This document shows positions 45,673 through 55,201 of a stretch of 64,000 nucleotides of DNA, piece after piece. The notes beneath the pieces are model-generated. The model was not told where the DNA came from and made no database searches. It saw nothing but the letters and a program-made list of their open reading frames with translations. Source of the stretch: Thiosulfatihalobacter marinus (GTDB taxonomy: Bacteria > Pseudomonadota > Alphaproteobacteria > Rhodobacterales > Rhodobacteraceae); contig NZ_JAECRZ010000001.1 of NCBI RefSeq assembly GCF_016019955.1, forward strand, positions 310,001 through 374,000. Direction: 5' to 3'. Positions within the stretch are counted from its first letter, which is position 1. Each line of letters begins with the position of its first letter. The position numbers and the translations under genes were made by a program.

Positions 45673-47691
45673 TCAGAGCAGCGCCTTGACCTTGTCCACC
45701 ACGTTGGCGGCGGTGATGCCGAATTTTTCGAACAGCTCGCCAGCCGGGGCGGAGGCGCCGAAACGGTCCATGCCGACAAAATCGGATTTGCCGGGGCGGG
45801 CGCGTTCGCCCAGCAGCCACTGATCCCAGCCCTGACGCATGGCGGCCTCGATGCCGACGCGCACGGCCGCGCCCGCGGGCAGCACCTTGCGGCGGTACGC
45901 CTCGTCCTGTTCGGCAAACAGTTCCATGCAGGGCATGGAGACCACGCGGGTGCCGATGCCGTCGGCCTCCAGCCGGGCCTTGGCCTGCATCGCGAGCGAC
46001 ACTTCGGAGCCGGTGGCGATCAGGATGGCCTGACGTTTGCCTGTCGCCTCGGCCAGCACATAGGCGCCGCGCGCGGTGAGGTTGGCGTTCCTGGCCTCGG
46101 TGCGCACGGTGGGCAGGTTCTGACGGGTCAGGGCCAGCACCGAGGGCGTTTGCCTGGACGACAGCGCGATTTCCCAGGCCTCGGCGGTTTCGGCGGTGTC
46201 GGCGGGGCGGAACACATAGGTGTTCGGGGTGGCGCGGCAGATCGCCAGATGTTCGACCGGCTGGTGGGTGGGGCCGTCTTCGCCCACGCCGATGCTGTCA
46301 TGGGTCATGACGAACACGGTGGGGATTTTCATCAGGGCGGCCAGGCGCATGGAGGGGCGCGCATAGTCGGTGAAGCAGAAGAACGTGCCGCCATAGGGGC
46401 GCATCCCGCCATGCAGGGCCATGCCGTTCATGGCGGCGGCCATGCCGTGTTCGCGGATGCCCCAATAGACGTAGCGGCCCTTGCGGTTGTCGGTGTCAAA
46501 CACCCCGAGATCGGCCGTCAGTGTATTGTTGGAGCCGGTGAGGTCAGCCGAGCCGCCCACGGTTTCGGGCATGATCGGGTTGATCACCGAGAGCGCCATT
46601 TCGCTGGATTTGCGGGTGGCGACGGATGGTTTTTCCTCGGCCACCTGCTTTTTCAGCGCCTTGACCACGGCGGACAGTTTTTTCGGGGCGTCCAGCGCGT
46701 AGGCGCGGGTGAAGCGGTCTTGTTTCTGCCTGGAGGCTTCGGCAAAGCGGGCCTCCCATTCGGCGCGGGCGGAGGCGCCGCGGGTGCCGATGGCTTCCCA
46801 CTGGGCCTTGATGTCGGCGGGCACCTCGAAGGGGCCGCCGGGCCAGCCATAGAGCGCCTTGGCGGCGGCGAGCTGATCGGCATCGGTGAGGGCGCCGTGG
46901 CCCTTGGACGTGTCCTGTGCGGCGTGGCCGATGGCGATATGGGTCTTGCAGGCGATCATCGACGGCTTCCTGGCCTTCCTGGCGGCGGTGAGCGCGGCGT
47001 CGATCGCTTGCGCGTCGTGGCCGTCGATTTCCTGGACATGCCAGCCCGACGCCTTGAAGCGCATCACCTGGTTGGTGCGGTCCGACAGTTCGACGGTGCC
47101 GTCGATGGTGATGTTGTTGTTGTCCCAGAGCACGATCAGCTTGCCCAGCTGGTGGCGCCCGGCCAGGGTGATCGCCTCCTGGCTGATACCTTCCATCAGG
47201 CAGCCGTCACCGGCGATGACATAGGTGTGGTGATCCACCAGTTTGCGGCCATATTGGGCGCGCTGCATTTCCTCGGCCATGGCAAAGCCGACGGCATTGG
47301 CGATGCCCTGACCCAGCGGGCCGGTGGTGGTTTCCACGGCGTCCAGCAGGAAGTTTTCCGGGTGCCCGGCGGTCAGCGCGCCCATCTGGCGGAAGTTCCT
47401 GACCTGGTCCAGCGTGACCTGTTTGTCGCCCATGAGATAAAGCAGCGAATAGATCAGCATCGAGCCGTGGCCCGCCGACAGGATAAAGCGGTCGCGGTCG
47501 GGCCATTGCGGATTGGCCACGTCGAATTTCATGTGTTTTTCAAACAGCACGGTAGCCACGTCAGCCATGCCCATCGGCATACCGGAATGGCCCGAATTGG
47601 CCGCGGCGACCGCGTCCAGCGTCAGGGCGCGGATGGCGGTGGCCTTCATCCAGTGGGTGGGGTTCTTTTCACGCAGGGCGGCGATATCCAC
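45673..47691 (-). CDS. tkt: Transketolase
   Basis: A 672-residue TPP-dependent transketolase of the pentose phosphate pathway. [36 protein letters not shown] ending in [10 protein letters not shown] (TPP/metal site), and [17 protein letters not shown] in the pyrimidine domain are intact, and length is standard. Translation starts at a GTG (47691). It is divergent from the coiled-coil-zapA pair, an arrangement common in alphaproteobacteria. Confidence 0.95.
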   Translation of the reverse strand: MDIAALREKNPTHWMKATAIRALTLDAVAAANSGHSGMPMGMADVATVLFEKHMKFDVANPQWPDRDRFILSAGHGSMLIYSLLYLMGDKQVTLDQVRNFRQMGALTAGHPENFLLDAVETTTGPLGQGIANAVGFAMAEEMQRAQYGRKLVDHHTYVIAGDGCLMEGISQEAITLAGRHQLGKLIVLWDNNNITIDGTVELSDRTNQVMRFKASGWHVQEIDGHDAQAIDAALTAARKARKPSMIACKTHIAIGHAAQDTSKGHGALTDADQLAAAKALYGWPGGPFEVPADIKAQWEAIGTRGASARAEWEARFAEASRQKQDRFTRAYALDAPKKLSAVVKALKKQVAEEKPSVATRKSSEMALSVINPIMPETVGGSADLTGSNNTLTADLGVFDTDNRKGRYVYWGIREHGMAAAMNGMALHGGMRPYGGTFFCFTDYARPSMRLAALMKIPTVFVMTHDSIGVGEDGPTHQPVEHLAICRATPNTYVFRPADTAETAEAWEIALSSRQTPSVLALTRQNLPTVRTEARNANLTARGAYVLAEATGKRQAILIATGSEVSLAMQAKARLEADGIGTRVVSMPCMELFAEQDEAYRRKVLPAGAAVRVGIEAAMRQGWDQWLLGERARPGKSDFVGMDRFGASAPAGELFEKFGITAANVVDKVKALL

Positions 47692-47926
47692 GGGCGTCGA
47701 TCCTTTGGTTGGAAAATCGGGGTCGGGTGCTCAATACCAGCCTTGGGGCGAAGATCAAGCCGTGTGCCAAGTGGTTGATGTATATGGGGGCGCATTTTCC
47801 CCGGCCATTGGCTAATATCGGGCAAAGCCTTTCGGGCCGCGATTCGCGGTGCCTTCATGACGGGGCCGTGACGGGGCGCAGCGCGATGCGGTTGGGGGGG
47901 CAAAAAAGGAACGAGGAACGAGGCAT

Positions 47927-48598
47927 ATGAGTGACATCAGCGATCTTGAAAACAGGATCAGCGCCGCGATGGACCGGATCGGTCGCGGGTTGGAGGCGCT
48001 GGGACAGGCGCCGGAAGGCGATGGCGAAGACAACGCCGAGGCGGAACGGCTGGAGCGGGCGCTGGAAGACGAGAAGCTGGCCGGGCAGCAGCTTGAAGAG
48101 CGGGTGCGCGCGCTGACCGGGAAGCTGGAAACGCTGGAGACGGAGCTGGCCGGGGTCAGGGACGAGGCCGCGGCGGCGCAAGCGGCCAGGGCCGAGGCCG
48201 AAACCGCGCTTGAGATGGCCGCCGATGCGCGGGACGCGGCACAGGCGGCGCTGAGCGAGGCGCGCAATGCGGCCGCCGAGGCGGCGCCGGCGGCCTCGGA
48301 CGAGGAACTGGCTGCGGTGCGTCAGGAAATGAGCGAACTGGCCGGGCGGCTGCGCCGGATGCGGCGGCTGACCAAGAACTTGCGCGAGAACAATCAGCGC
48401 CTGCGTGAGGCCGCCGAGAAGGGCGTGGTCGATCCCGAGCTGATCAACGCGTCGTTGAAAGGCGAGCTGGAGCAATTGCAGGCGCTGCGCGAAACCGAGC
48501 TGGTGCAGACCGATGCGATCCTGGCAGGTCTGCGCCCGATGCTGTCCGGTGTCGCGCCGGTGGACGAAACAGACTCTGAACCGTTGGGGGATGGATGA
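47927..48598 (+). CDS. Coiled-coil protein coupled to zapA
   Basis: A 223-residue acidic protein that is almost entirely coiled coil from about residue 40 to 190 (LERALEDEKLAGQQLEERVR, ELAGRLRRMRRLTKNLREN), with no membrane segment. Its TGA overlaps the zapA start by 4 bp, implying coupled translation. Its size and coupling suggest a partner of ZapA at the division site, analogous in role to ZapB, but there is no recognised homology to ZapB. GAGGAACGAGG precedes the start. Confidence 0.75.
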   Translation: MSDISDLENRISAAMDRIGRGLEALGQAPEGDGEDNAEAERLERALEDEKLAGQQLEERVRALTGKLETLETELAGVRDEAAAAQAARAEAETALEMAADARDAAQAALSEARNAAAEAAPAASDEELAAVRQEMSELAGRLRRMRRLTKNLRENNQRLREAAEKGVVDPELINASLKGELEQLQALRETELVQTDAILAGLRPMLSGVAPVDETDSEPLGDG

Positions 48599-48993
48599 TG
48601 CCTGAGGTGGAAATCGAAATCGGTGGCCGCGTCTTTGAAGTGGCCTGTCAGGATGGCGAACAGCATTTCCTGCAAACCGCCGCCAAAATGCTGGATAACG
48701 AGGCCCAGGTTCTGACCAGCCAGACAGGGCGCATACCCGAGGCGCGGATGTTGTTGATGGCGGGGCTGATGCTGGCGGACAGGACGGGCGGTGTGGAAGA
48801 CAAGCTGCGCGATCTGGAAGCGCGGCTGGCCGAGCGGGAGGCGGAACTGGAGGCGTTGCGCAGCGCGCCCGCGCCCGAGCCGCAGAAGATCGAAGTGCCC
48901 ACGATCCCGGCGGAAGTGAGTGAGACCCTGGCCGAACTGGCCGCGCGCGCCGAGGCATTGGCGGCGGAAATCGAGGAAAAGACCGGCGGCTGA
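48595..48993 (+). CDS. zapA: Cell division protein ZapA
   Basis: A 132-residue ZapA-like protein. The N-terminal globular part (PEVEIEIGGRVFEVACQDGE, HFLQTAAKMLDNEAQV) fits the ZapA head that binds FtsZ; residues about 70-130 form a coiled coil (DKLRDLEARLAEREAELEAL) used for tetramerisation. The C-terminal extension is longer than in E. coli ZapA (109). Two adjacent ATG codons (48595, 48598) are both possible. Ends at a strong terminator. Confidence 0.87.
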   Translation: MMPEVEIEIGGRVFEVACQDGEQHFLQTAAKMLDNEAQVLTSQTGRIPEARMLLMAGLMLADRTGGVEDKLRDLEARLAEREAELEALRSAPAPEPQKIEVPTIPAEVSETLAELAARAEALAAEIEEKTGG

Positions 48994-49040
48994 AGGCCGG
49001 GGCGGTCGGCGTATCGATAAATCAAGTTTTTGAAGGAAAG

Positions 49041-49072
49041 AGGGCCGGGCCGCGGGGTGGCGGCCCTTTTTT
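49041..49072 (+). terminator. Terminator of zapA
   Basis: AGGGCCG and CGGCCCT pair around a GC-rich loop and are followed by six T residues. Confidence 0.85.
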
Positions 49073-49148
49073 GATGCCGCGTGACGGAAAGACGCGCGTC
49101 CTGCGTAGAACAGGCATTCCATGACGGAAATTTGCAGGAGGCGAAGAA

Positions 49149-49415
49149 ATGAAGGCCGCGATGACAGGGTATGACAGGGTCAACCGGGTAAACCATTGGG
49201 TGCTGGCGGCACTGATGATCGGGATGCTGATCATGGGGGTCTATGTTTTCAGGGTGTTGCCGGCCGGTCCGGGCAAGGGCGCGCTGGTGGGGGTGCACAA
49301 ATCGCTTGGGGTTCTGGTTCTTGTTCTGGCGCTGGTGCTGCATGTCCTGGGGGCGATGAAACATGCGCTGTATGATCGGGACGGGACCATGGCGCGGATG
49401 GTCCCAAGGCTGTGA
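49149..49415 (+). CDS. Shortened cytochrome b561-like membrane protein
   Basis: An 88-residue protein with two hydrophobic segments. The N-terminal YDRVNRVNHWVLAALMIGML resembles helix 1 of b561 cytochromes with its heme-ligand-type His. The second part, VGVHKSLGVLVLVL, starts like helix 2, yet runs directly into LHVLGAMKHALYDRDGTMAR, the usual helix 4 and C-terminus. The middle ~80 residues of a standard ~170-residue b561 are absent without a frame break. AGGAGG precedes ATG 49149. Histidines that could bind heme remain, so a dimer might still hold heme; this is inference. Confidence 0.7.
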   Translation: MKAAMTGYDRVNRVNHWVLAALMIGMLIMGVYVFRVLPAGPGKGALVGVHKSLGVLVLVLALVLHVLGAMKHALYDRDGTMARMVPRL

Positions 49416-49429
49416 GCTGACAGTACAAT

Positions 49430-49459
49430 GCCCCGGCGGATGCGCCGGGGCGGCGTTTT
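49430..49459 (+). terminator. Terminator after the b561-like gene
   Basis: A perfect 9-bp stem GCCCCGGCG/CGCCGGGGC with loop GATG is followed by GGCGTTTT. Confidence 0.8.
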
Positions 49460-49474
49460 CCGATGCGGAAAACG
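49454..49474. repeat. Perfect 9-bp palindromic hairpin, 3-nt loop
   Basis: CGTTTTCCG-ATG-CGGAAAACG. It shares core and loop length with one hairpin of the fba-pgk cluster (TTTTTCCG-ACG-CGGAAAAA at 14864-14882). It may serve as terminator for grxD on the minus strand. Confidence 0.65.
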
Positions 49475-49481
49475 GCCCGGA

Positions 49482-49844
49482 TCAGCCGTTGGCGTCGCGA
49501 ATGCGGTCGGCGGCGTCCTTGTCAAAGGTCACACCGTTTTCGGCAAACAGTGTGTCCAGTTCGCCCGACAGCGTCATCTCGGTGATGATGTCGCAGCCGC
49601 CCACGAATTCGCCCTTGACGTAAAGCTGGGGAATGGTGGGCCAGTCGGAATAATCCTTGATCCCCTGGCGGATATCTTCGTCGGCCAGCACGTTTACATC
49701 GGCGAAATCGACGCCCATGTAATTCAGCACGCCGGCCACGCGCGAGGAAAAGCCGCATTGCGGCATGTCCTTGGTGCCCTTCATATAGAGCACCACGTCA
49801 TTGGCTTTCACGGTTTCGTCGATGCGGGTTTTGGCGTCGCTCAT
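49482..49844 (-). CDS. grxD: Monothiol (CGFS) glutaredoxin
   Basis: A 120-residue class II glutaredoxin with CGFS (Cys30) in MPQCGFSSR, the WPTIPQLYVKGEFVGGCDI glutathione-binding block, and standard length. CGFS glutaredoxins carry or transfer [2Fe-2S] clusters and commonly work with BolA proteins. The bolA-family gene lies two genes upstream in the same operon, joined by start-stop overlaps, which supports a joint role in iron-sulfur supply or iron sensing. Confidence 0.95.
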   Translation of the reverse strand: MSDAKTRIDETVKANDVVLYMKGTKDMPQCGFSSRVAGVLNYMGVDFADVNVLADEDIRQGIKDYSDWPTIPQLYVKGEFVGGCDIITEMTLSGELDTLFAENGVTFDKDAADRIRDANG

Positions 49845-50077
49845 CCTGAGAGTCCTTTTTTGTGCTTTTGCGCCTTGGATCGGCGCGGCCTGTCCTGGAG
49901 CATGTCCTGAAGCAGGCTGGTATCGGTTGCGAATTGTCCCGGCGCTCTTTGAGAGATCCTGTCGGGCCGGGACCGGGCGAGGGGGCGTCTTGTCTGGCCC
50001 CTGACATAGGCTTCGATCCCGGCGGCGGCAAGCAGCAACAGGAAAAGCGCGCCGCCTATCAGGAGCGGGGCGGTCAT
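49841..50077 (-). CDS. 78-residue membrane protein between bolA and grxD
   Basis: A small protein with one N-terminal membrane helix (MTAPLLIGGALFLLLLAAAG) and a basic, Arg/Lys-rich hydrophilic tail ending KAQKHKKGLSG. Its ATG overlaps the bolA stop (TGATG) and its stop overlaps the grxD start (ATGA), so all three are translationally coupled. I know of no assigned function. The context suggests it might anchor or modulate the BolA-glutaredoxin complex at the membrane, which is inference only. Confidence 0.75.
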   Translation of the reverse strand: MTAPLLIGGALFLLLLAAAGIEAYVRGQTRRPLARSRPDRISQRAPGQFATDTSLLQDMLQDRPRRSKAQKHKKGLSG

Positions 50078-50313
50078 CAGTCGGGGGCCTTGGTGGTCAG
50101 GCCAAGGGCGTGGATTTCGCCGCTGGGCCCGTCCAGCTTGCCCTTGAGCGCGGCCATGACGGCGCGCTGTTGCTGGACACGGTTCTTGCCGCGAAAGCTT
50201 TCGTCGATGACTTCGGCGGAGAAATGCACACCGTCGTCGCCGACCACGGTGATCCGGGCATCGGGGAAACTTTGGCGGATCATGGCCTCGATATCGGAAG
50301 CGAGAATGGTCAT
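50077..50313 (-). CDS. BolA/IbaG-family protein
   Basis: A 78-residue BolA-fold protein: LASDIEAMIRQSFPDARITV, the central HFSAEVIDESFRGKNRVQQQRAVM, and the conserved C-terminal IHALGL. Short BolA proteins of this type bind CGFS glutaredoxins through shared [2Fe-2S] clusters; a histidine before the terminal ALGL is the usual ligand. First gene of the bolA-membrane peptide-grxD operon. Confidence 0.93.
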   Translation of the reverse strand: MTILASDIEAMIRQSFPDARITVVGDDGVHFSAEVIDESFRGKNRVQQQRAVMAALKGKLDGPSGEIHALGLTTKAPD

Positions 50314-50456
50314 TGGGTATATCCCTTCCTGTTTCTTGCCCTAGATTTAGGCGCGCGGTGGCGCGGGTGCAAGCGGGATCGGTGCGGGGCGCCGCCGCGC
50401 GCCGGTGCGTGCGCGGATTTGACCGGGTACGCGGCGCGGGGCGGCCAACCCGGCGC

Positions 50457-52616
50457 CTATGCGATGGCGCTGGCGAAAGCGGAGCGGTAGGTTTCGGCCA
50501 GATCGGCCAGCGGCGCGCCGGAATTGCCGAACCAGATGTGATCGCCGGTGAATTTACCCACTGTGGCAATCGGCACGCCGGCCTGGCCGGCGGCGATCAT
50601 TAGCGCCTCGGCCTGGTCGAAATTGCAGGCCACCAGATAGCGGGCCTGGTCCTCGCCAAAAAGGGTTGCGGTGTCGTCGGTGTCGATCTGGACCCCCACA
50701 CCTGCCGCCTCGGCCATTTCGAAGGCGGCCAGCGCAAGGCCACCGTCGGAGAGATCGGTGCAGGCCTTGATCAGGCCACGGTTGGCGCGGATGAATTCGC
50801 CGTTGCGGCGTTCGGCGTCAAGATCGACATGCGGCGCGTCGCCGTCTTCGCGGTTGAACACTTCGGCCAGAAGGGCCGACTGACCCAGATGGCCGGCGGT
50901 ATCGCCGATCAGCAGGGCGACATGGCCATCGCGGGCGGTGCCGTTGATCGGCGCTTCGTCGGCAGCGATCAGGCCCACGGCGCCGATGGTGGGGGTGGGC
51001 AGGATCGCGGAGCCGTCGGTTTCATTGTAGAGCGACACGTTGCCCGACACGATCGGCATGTCCAGCGCGGCGACAGCTTCGCCGATGCCTTTGATCGCGC
51101 CGACGAACTGGCCCATGATGTCCGGCTTTTCGGGGTTGCCGAAATTGAGGTTGTCGGTGGTGGCGAGCGGTTTGGCACCCACGGCGCAGAGGTTGCGGAA
51201 GGCTTCGGCCACGGCCTGTTTGCCACCCTCGAAAGGGTTGGCACGCACATAGCGCGGGGTCACATCCGAGGTGAAGGCCAGTTTCTTGTCGGTGCCGTGT
51301 ACGCGGATGATGCCTGCGCCCTGTCCGGGCAGGCGGGTGCTGTCGGCCATGACCATGGTGTCATACTGTTCATAGACCCATTGCTTGCCCGCGTAATTGG
51401 GCGAGGCGATCAGGCCCCTGAGACCGTCGATCGGATCGATTTGGGGCACGTCGGCGAGCGGCTCGGCGGCGGGGGTTTCCACCCAGGGCCGGTCATATTC
51501 CGGGGCGCGGCCCGAAAGCGGCGAAAGGGGCAGATCGGCTTTGACCTCGCCGTGATGCAGGATCAGGAAGCGGTCTTCGGCGATGGTTTCGCCGACGATG
51601 GCGAAATCCAGATCCCATTTTTCGAACACGGCGCGGGCTTCGGCCTCAAGCTCGGGCTTGAGCACCATCAACATGCGTTCCTGCGACTCGGACAACATCA
51701 TCTCGTAGGCGGTCATGTTGTCTTCGCGCTGGGGCACGTCTTCGAGGTTGAGTTTCACGCCCAGCTTGCCCTTGTCGCCCATTTCCACCGCCGAACAGGT
51801 GAGCCCGGCGGCGCCCATGTCCTGGATCGAGATCACGGCGCCGGTTTGCATCAACTCCAGCGTCGCCTCCATCAGGCGTTTTTCGGTGAACGGATCGCCA
51901 ACCTGAACGGTGGGGCGTTTTTCCTCGATCGTGTCGTCGAACTCTGCCGAGGCCATGGTGGCACCGCCAACGCCGTCGCGGCCCGTTTTGGCGCCAAGAT
52001 AGACCACCGGCATGCCCACACCCGAGGCGGCGGAGTAGAAAATGCTGTCGGTTCTGGCGAGACCGGCGGCAAAGGCGTTCACCAGGCAGTTGCCATTATA
52101 GGCGGGGTGAAAACGCACCTCGCCACCCACAGTGGGCACGCCGAAACAGTTGCCATAGCCGCCGACGCCCTCGACCACGCCATTGACGAGGCGGCGGGTC
52201 TTGGGATGGCCGGTTTCCCCAAAGGACAGCGAGTTCATCGCCGCAACGGGGCGCGCGCCCATGGTGAAGACATCGCGCAGGATGCCGCCCACGCCGGTCG
52301 CCGCGCCCTGATAGGGCTCGATATAGGAGGGGTGGTTGTGGCTTTCCATCTTGAACACAACGGCGTCGCCGTCACCGATATCGACGATGCCGGCGTTTTC
52401 ACCGGGGCCGCAGATCACCTGGGGGCCGTCGGTGGGCAGGGTGCGCAGCCATTTCTTGGAGGATTTGTAGGAACAATGCTCGTTCCACATGGCCGAGAAA
52501 ATGCCCAGTTCGGTGAAAGTGGGCGCGCGGCCGATGATCTCGAGGATCAGCTGATATTCGTCGGGCTTGAGCCCGTGCGCTTGGATGAGATCGGTGGTGA
52601 TGGCCGGTTCCTGCAT
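50457..52616 (-). CDS. purL: Phosphoribosylformylglycinamidine synthase II
   Basis: A 719-residue PurL (small, three-subunit type), converting FGAR to FGAM in purine synthesis with PurS and PurQ, which are not in this window. [20 protein letters not shown] near the start, the ATP site [20 protein letters not shown], and [17 protein letters not shown] are conserved, as are the internal repeat-type blocks ([20 protein letters not shown]). Same direction as the bolA operon but 143 bp apart. Confidence 0.96.
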   Translation of the reverse strand: MQEPAITTDLIQAHGLKPDEYQLILEIIGRAPTFTELGIFSAMWNEHCSYKSSKKWLRTLPTDGPQVICGPGENAGIVDIGDGDAVVFKMESHNHPSYIEPYQGAATGVGGILRDVFTMGARPVAAMNSLSFGETGHPKTRRLVNGVVEGVGGYGNCFGVPTVGGEVRFHPAYNGNCLVNAFAAGLARTDSIFYSAASGVGMPVVYLGAKTGRDGVGGATMASAEFDDTIEEKRPTVQVGDPFTEKRLMEATLELMQTGAVISIQDMGAAGLTCSAVEMGDKGKLGVKLNLEDVPQREDNMTAYEMMLSESQERMLMVLKPELEAEARAVFEKWDLDFAIVGETIAEDRFLILHHGEVKADLPLSPLSGRAPEYDRPWVETPAAEPLADVPQIDPIDGLRGLIASPNYAGKQWVYEQYDTMVMADSTRLPGQGAGIIRVHGTDKKLAFTSDVTPRYVRANPFEGGKQAVAEAFRNLCAVGAKPLATTDNLNFGNPEKPDIMGQFVGAIKGIGEAVAALDMPIVSGNVSLYNETDGSAILPTPTIGAVGLIAADEAPINGTARDGHVALLIGDTAGHLGQSALLAEVFNREDGDAPHVDLDAERRNGEFIRANRGLIKACTDLSDGGLALAAFEMAEAAGVGVQIDTDDTATLFGEDQARYLVACNFDQAEALMIAAGQAGVPIATVGKFTGDHIWFGNSGAPLADLAETYRSAFASAIA

Positions 52617-52736
52617 GACAGTCGATTCCCCAAAGGCATGTTTGGGGGTCTCTTAAGCCATGTGGGGCAGGGGGGGAAGGGGGCGCGGGCGCGCATCCGG
52701 GCGCCCGCGACAGTGTGTGTCGGAGGCTGCGGCGGA

Positions 52737-55010
52737 TCAGTCCGGCCCCTTGGGCGCGGCGGCGGGGCCTTGCTCTTGCGGTTGGGCCGTGGCGGCTGCG
52801 GCCCCGGCGGCGGCGGCGGTGATGGCGGCCTTTTCGTCGTCGCTCAGATCATCGTGATGCTCCAGCCCGGGGATGGCGACGCGCACTTCGCGGCGCGCGA
52901 AATCGATCCCGGCCTCGGCAAAGGCGGCCTTGATCTTGTTGTAGATCTCCTTGCGGATCATGAACTGTTTGCCCGGCTTGGCCATGAACTTGCCCCGGAT
53001 TACCATGCCGACATCATCGATGTCGAACACGCCCTGCGATTTGAAGGGTTGCAGGAAGTCGTCCTTGTACAAGGGATCCTCCATCATTTCCTGACCGATC
53101 TTCTTGAAGATTTTCTTGACCTTGTTGGGATCGGTATCAAACGGCACGGTGAATTTCAGCTTCATGATCACCCAGTCACGCGAATAGTTGGTCAGCTTGG
53201 GAATCTCGCCATAGGGGATCGTGTGCACGGCGCCGCGGTGGTGGCGCAGCTGCATGGAGCGGATCGAGATCTTTTCGACCGCGCCCATGGTGCCGTCAAT
53301 CTCGACATAATCGCCGACGCGAAAGGCATCGTCGATCAGGAAGAACACGCCCGAGACCACATCCGTGACCAGTTTCTGCGCGCCAAAACCGATGGCCAGA
53401 CCCAGGACACCGGCACCGGCCAGAAGCGGGGTGATATCGATGCCGAGATTGCCGATGGCCAGAAGGCCGAAGACCACGATGATTGTGGCGCGCGCCGTCA
53501 ACAGCATGAGCGGCAGCACCGTGGACAAGCGTGAACCGCTGGCGCCGCCCATTTCGGCATCGGCATCTTCCTGGCTCATGCCAAGGGCGGTCATTTCGGC
53601 GGCCATGCGGCTGTTGATCCAGAGCGAGACCGCCTCGTAGGCGACATAGCCCACGACCACGGTCATCAGGAAGCTGAACAGGTTGTCCGCGATTCCGCCG
53701 CTGCCGGCCAGCAATTCGGCGATGGTCATGTCCCAGGCGCGGGCGATCAGGGTCATTATGATGCCGATCGCGATGACGCGCCCGATGCGCACATAGCTGC
53801 GTTTCGTGGATTTATAGGCGCTTTCGGCCGCCGGCCCTTCGCCGGTCATCGGGGGAACGACATGGCGCACGACGCCCCGGATGGCGGTGTCAATGACGGG
53901 CGCGGCAAGCAGCAAGACCATGGTGGTGTAATGCGCCCCCTGAAGCAGGGCGCTGACCTTGCCCAGGCCGATCAGTGTGGTCACAAGCACCCATGTGCCC
54001 GCGGCAACCAGGATCGCGAATCCGGGATAGATATCGGCCACGCGACGGTCAAAGGCGGTGGTATCGGGATCGGCGCCCAGCATCATCGTGCGCAGGCCGT
54101 CACGCGCGGTGACGGCAATGATGATGATGTAGACATACAGCGCGCTGTCGATCATATAGCCGAGCCGCGTGCTGCCCGGCGGCACGCCGTTGGCGGCAAG
54201 GAATGTCACGCTGAACAGGGTCAGGCCGCCCAGAAACACCAGCCCCACGATATTGCGGTGCAGGAACTTCGCCCAGTGGTCATCTATGTTGACAAGGCGC
54301 AGATCGGCGCGATGCGGGGCAAGCAGAAAACGTGAGCCCGCCGCCGCAAGGCGCGGCATCCAGATCAGATAGCTCACCAGAGGGGCCGCAAAGCGCAGCA
54401 TTTCCGGTGTCAGCAAGAGCCGACCAAAGAACCGGATCACGACAAAAAAGATGATCAGGCCGAAAATCTCGCGCAGGAAGCGGCGGAACAGGAAATGCAG
54501 CGTGTTGCGCAGGCTTTGCTCGCCGTCGGGATCGACCCGTTGGCGCACCCGGCGCATCAGGTAGGCCCGGACCGCGAATTCCGCCGCAAAGCCGATCGCC
54601 AGCACAAGCGCGATCAGGCCAATCCAGGTAAGCAATCCGCCCGATCCGGCGGCCTTTTCGATCTGGCGGGACAGCGCCACACCCAGATACTGAAACGTAT
54701 CAGGGAGTTTCTGCGCCACCTCGGTCAGGGGGGTGGTGAAGGCGGTCCAGAGGTTCTGGACCCGGTCGGCCAGCGTGACCACCTCTGGCGCTTTCTGCGC
54801 GCCGGAAGCGACGGCATCGAGCCGGTCCAGCAGCAGCGCGCGGACCTGATCATCGGACATGCGCGCCACCATGGCGTCGATCGCCTGTGGCGTCATCTTG
54901 GTTGGGTCGATTTGCGGGGCGGTCGCGGAACCGTCCTGAGCGGCCAGCGGCGCGGCAAGCAGGATCGTGACCGTGATCAGGCCAAAGACTTTTCTGAAAA
55001 GCGCGAACAT
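52737..55010 (-). CDS. Large MscS-family mechanosensitive channel
   Basis: A 757-residue protein with a signal peptide (ITVTILLAAPLAAQ), a periplasmic helical region (about 30-120), roughly ten membrane segments, and a C-terminal MscS core: ITPLLAGAGVLGLAIGFGAQKLVTDVVSGVFFL is split over the pore helix, followed by DYVEIDGTMGAVEKISIRSM in the beta domain. The tail is Ala/Gln/Pro-rich. It resembles the MscM/YbdG-like large forms rather than MscS (286 residues). It would open under membrane tension during osmotic downshock. It starts 102 bp past the sRNA terminator. Confidence 0.88.
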   Translation of the reverse strand: MFALFRKVFGLITVTILLAAPLAAQDGSATAPQIDPTKMTPQAIDAMVARMSDDQVRALLLDRLDAVASGAQKAPEVVTLADRVQNLWTAFTTPLTEVAQKLPDTFQYLGVALSRQIEKAAGSGGLLTWIGLIALVLAIGFAAEFAVRAYLMRRVRQRVDPDGEQSLRNTLHFLFRRFLREIFGLIIFFVVIRFFGRLLLTPEMLRFAAPLVSYLIWMPRLAAAGSRFLLAPHRADLRLVNIDDHWAKFLHRNIVGLVFLGGLTLFSVTFLAANGVPPGSTRLGYMIDSALYVYIIIIAVTARDGLRTMMLGADPDTTAFDRRVADIYPGFAILVAAGTWVLVTTLIGLGKVSALLQGAHYTTMVLLLAAPVIDTAIRGVVRHVVPPMTGEGPAAESAYKSTKRSYVRIGRVIAIGIIMTLIARAWDMTIAELLAGSGGIADNLFSFLMTVVVGYVAYEAVSLWINSRMAAEMTALGMSQEDADAEMGGASGSRLSTVLPLMLLTARATIIVVFGLLAIGNLGIDITPLLAGAGVLGLAIGFGAQKLVTDVVSGVFFLIDDAFRVGDYVEIDGTMGAVEKISIRSMQLRHHRGAVHTIPYGEIPKLTNYSRDWVIMKLKFTVPFDTDPNKVKKIFKKIGQEMMEDPLYKDDFLQPFKSQGVFDIDDVGMVIRGKFMAKPGKQFMIRKEIYNKIKAAFAEAGIDFARREVRVAIPGLEHHDDLSDDEKAAITAAAAGAAAATAQPQEQGPAAAPKGPD

Positions 55011-55111
55011 CTATCCCTCGATCTGTGATTCATTCAATTTGTACCGCCAGATTAACACCGGTGGCCAAAAATGCATTCACTTTGCAGAAATCGCGCAAAA
55101 GAAGGGCGGCG

Positions 55112-55194
55112 AAAAAAAGGCCGAGCAAACAAGCTCGGCCATAGTCCAACAGGGAGGTATGAAGTTGATGCGCTGTTAAGCAATCATCGCCTTC
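55112..55194 (-). ncRNA. Candidate AbcR/suhB-like (alpha-r15) trans-acting sRNA
   Basis: About 83 nt. Minus-strand promoter TTGAAC (55230-55225) and TAATTC (55207-55202) are 17 bp apart. The predicted RNA has a 5' hairpin (GATG..CATC arms around a TTAACA loop), an unpaired linker with an anti-Shine-Dalgarno-like ACCUCCCUG (complement of 55150-55158), and a perfect terminator GGCCGAGC-N6-GCUCGGCC followed by seven U. It lies immediately downstream of the LsrB/VtlR-type gene; AbcR sRNAs lie beside that gene in rhizobia. The 5' end is estimated. An alternative is a leader attenuator of the channel gene. Confidence 0.6.
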
Positions 55195-55201
55195 AAGGGA
55201 T

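Noticed and set aside
48994-49148. 6S RNA (ssrS) after zapA
   Set aside because: The gap is only 155 bp and is occupied by a terminator and the next gene's ribosome-binding site; no long bulged hairpin is evident.
50829-53534. 901-codon plus-strand open frame opposite purL and the channel gene
   Set aside because: Its composition (Gly/His/Arg/Ala-rich, no family motifs) is that of the antisense of high-GC coding sequence, and both opposite frames encode clear, conserved proteins.
54967-55179. 70-codon plus-strand ORF, including an AGGGAGGT-ATGAAG start-like sequence at 55151
   Set aside because: It overlaps the minus-strand terminator and sRNA; the apparent Shine-Dalgarno is the complement of the sRNA's CCUCCC segment. 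A 6-codon ORF there is not convincing.
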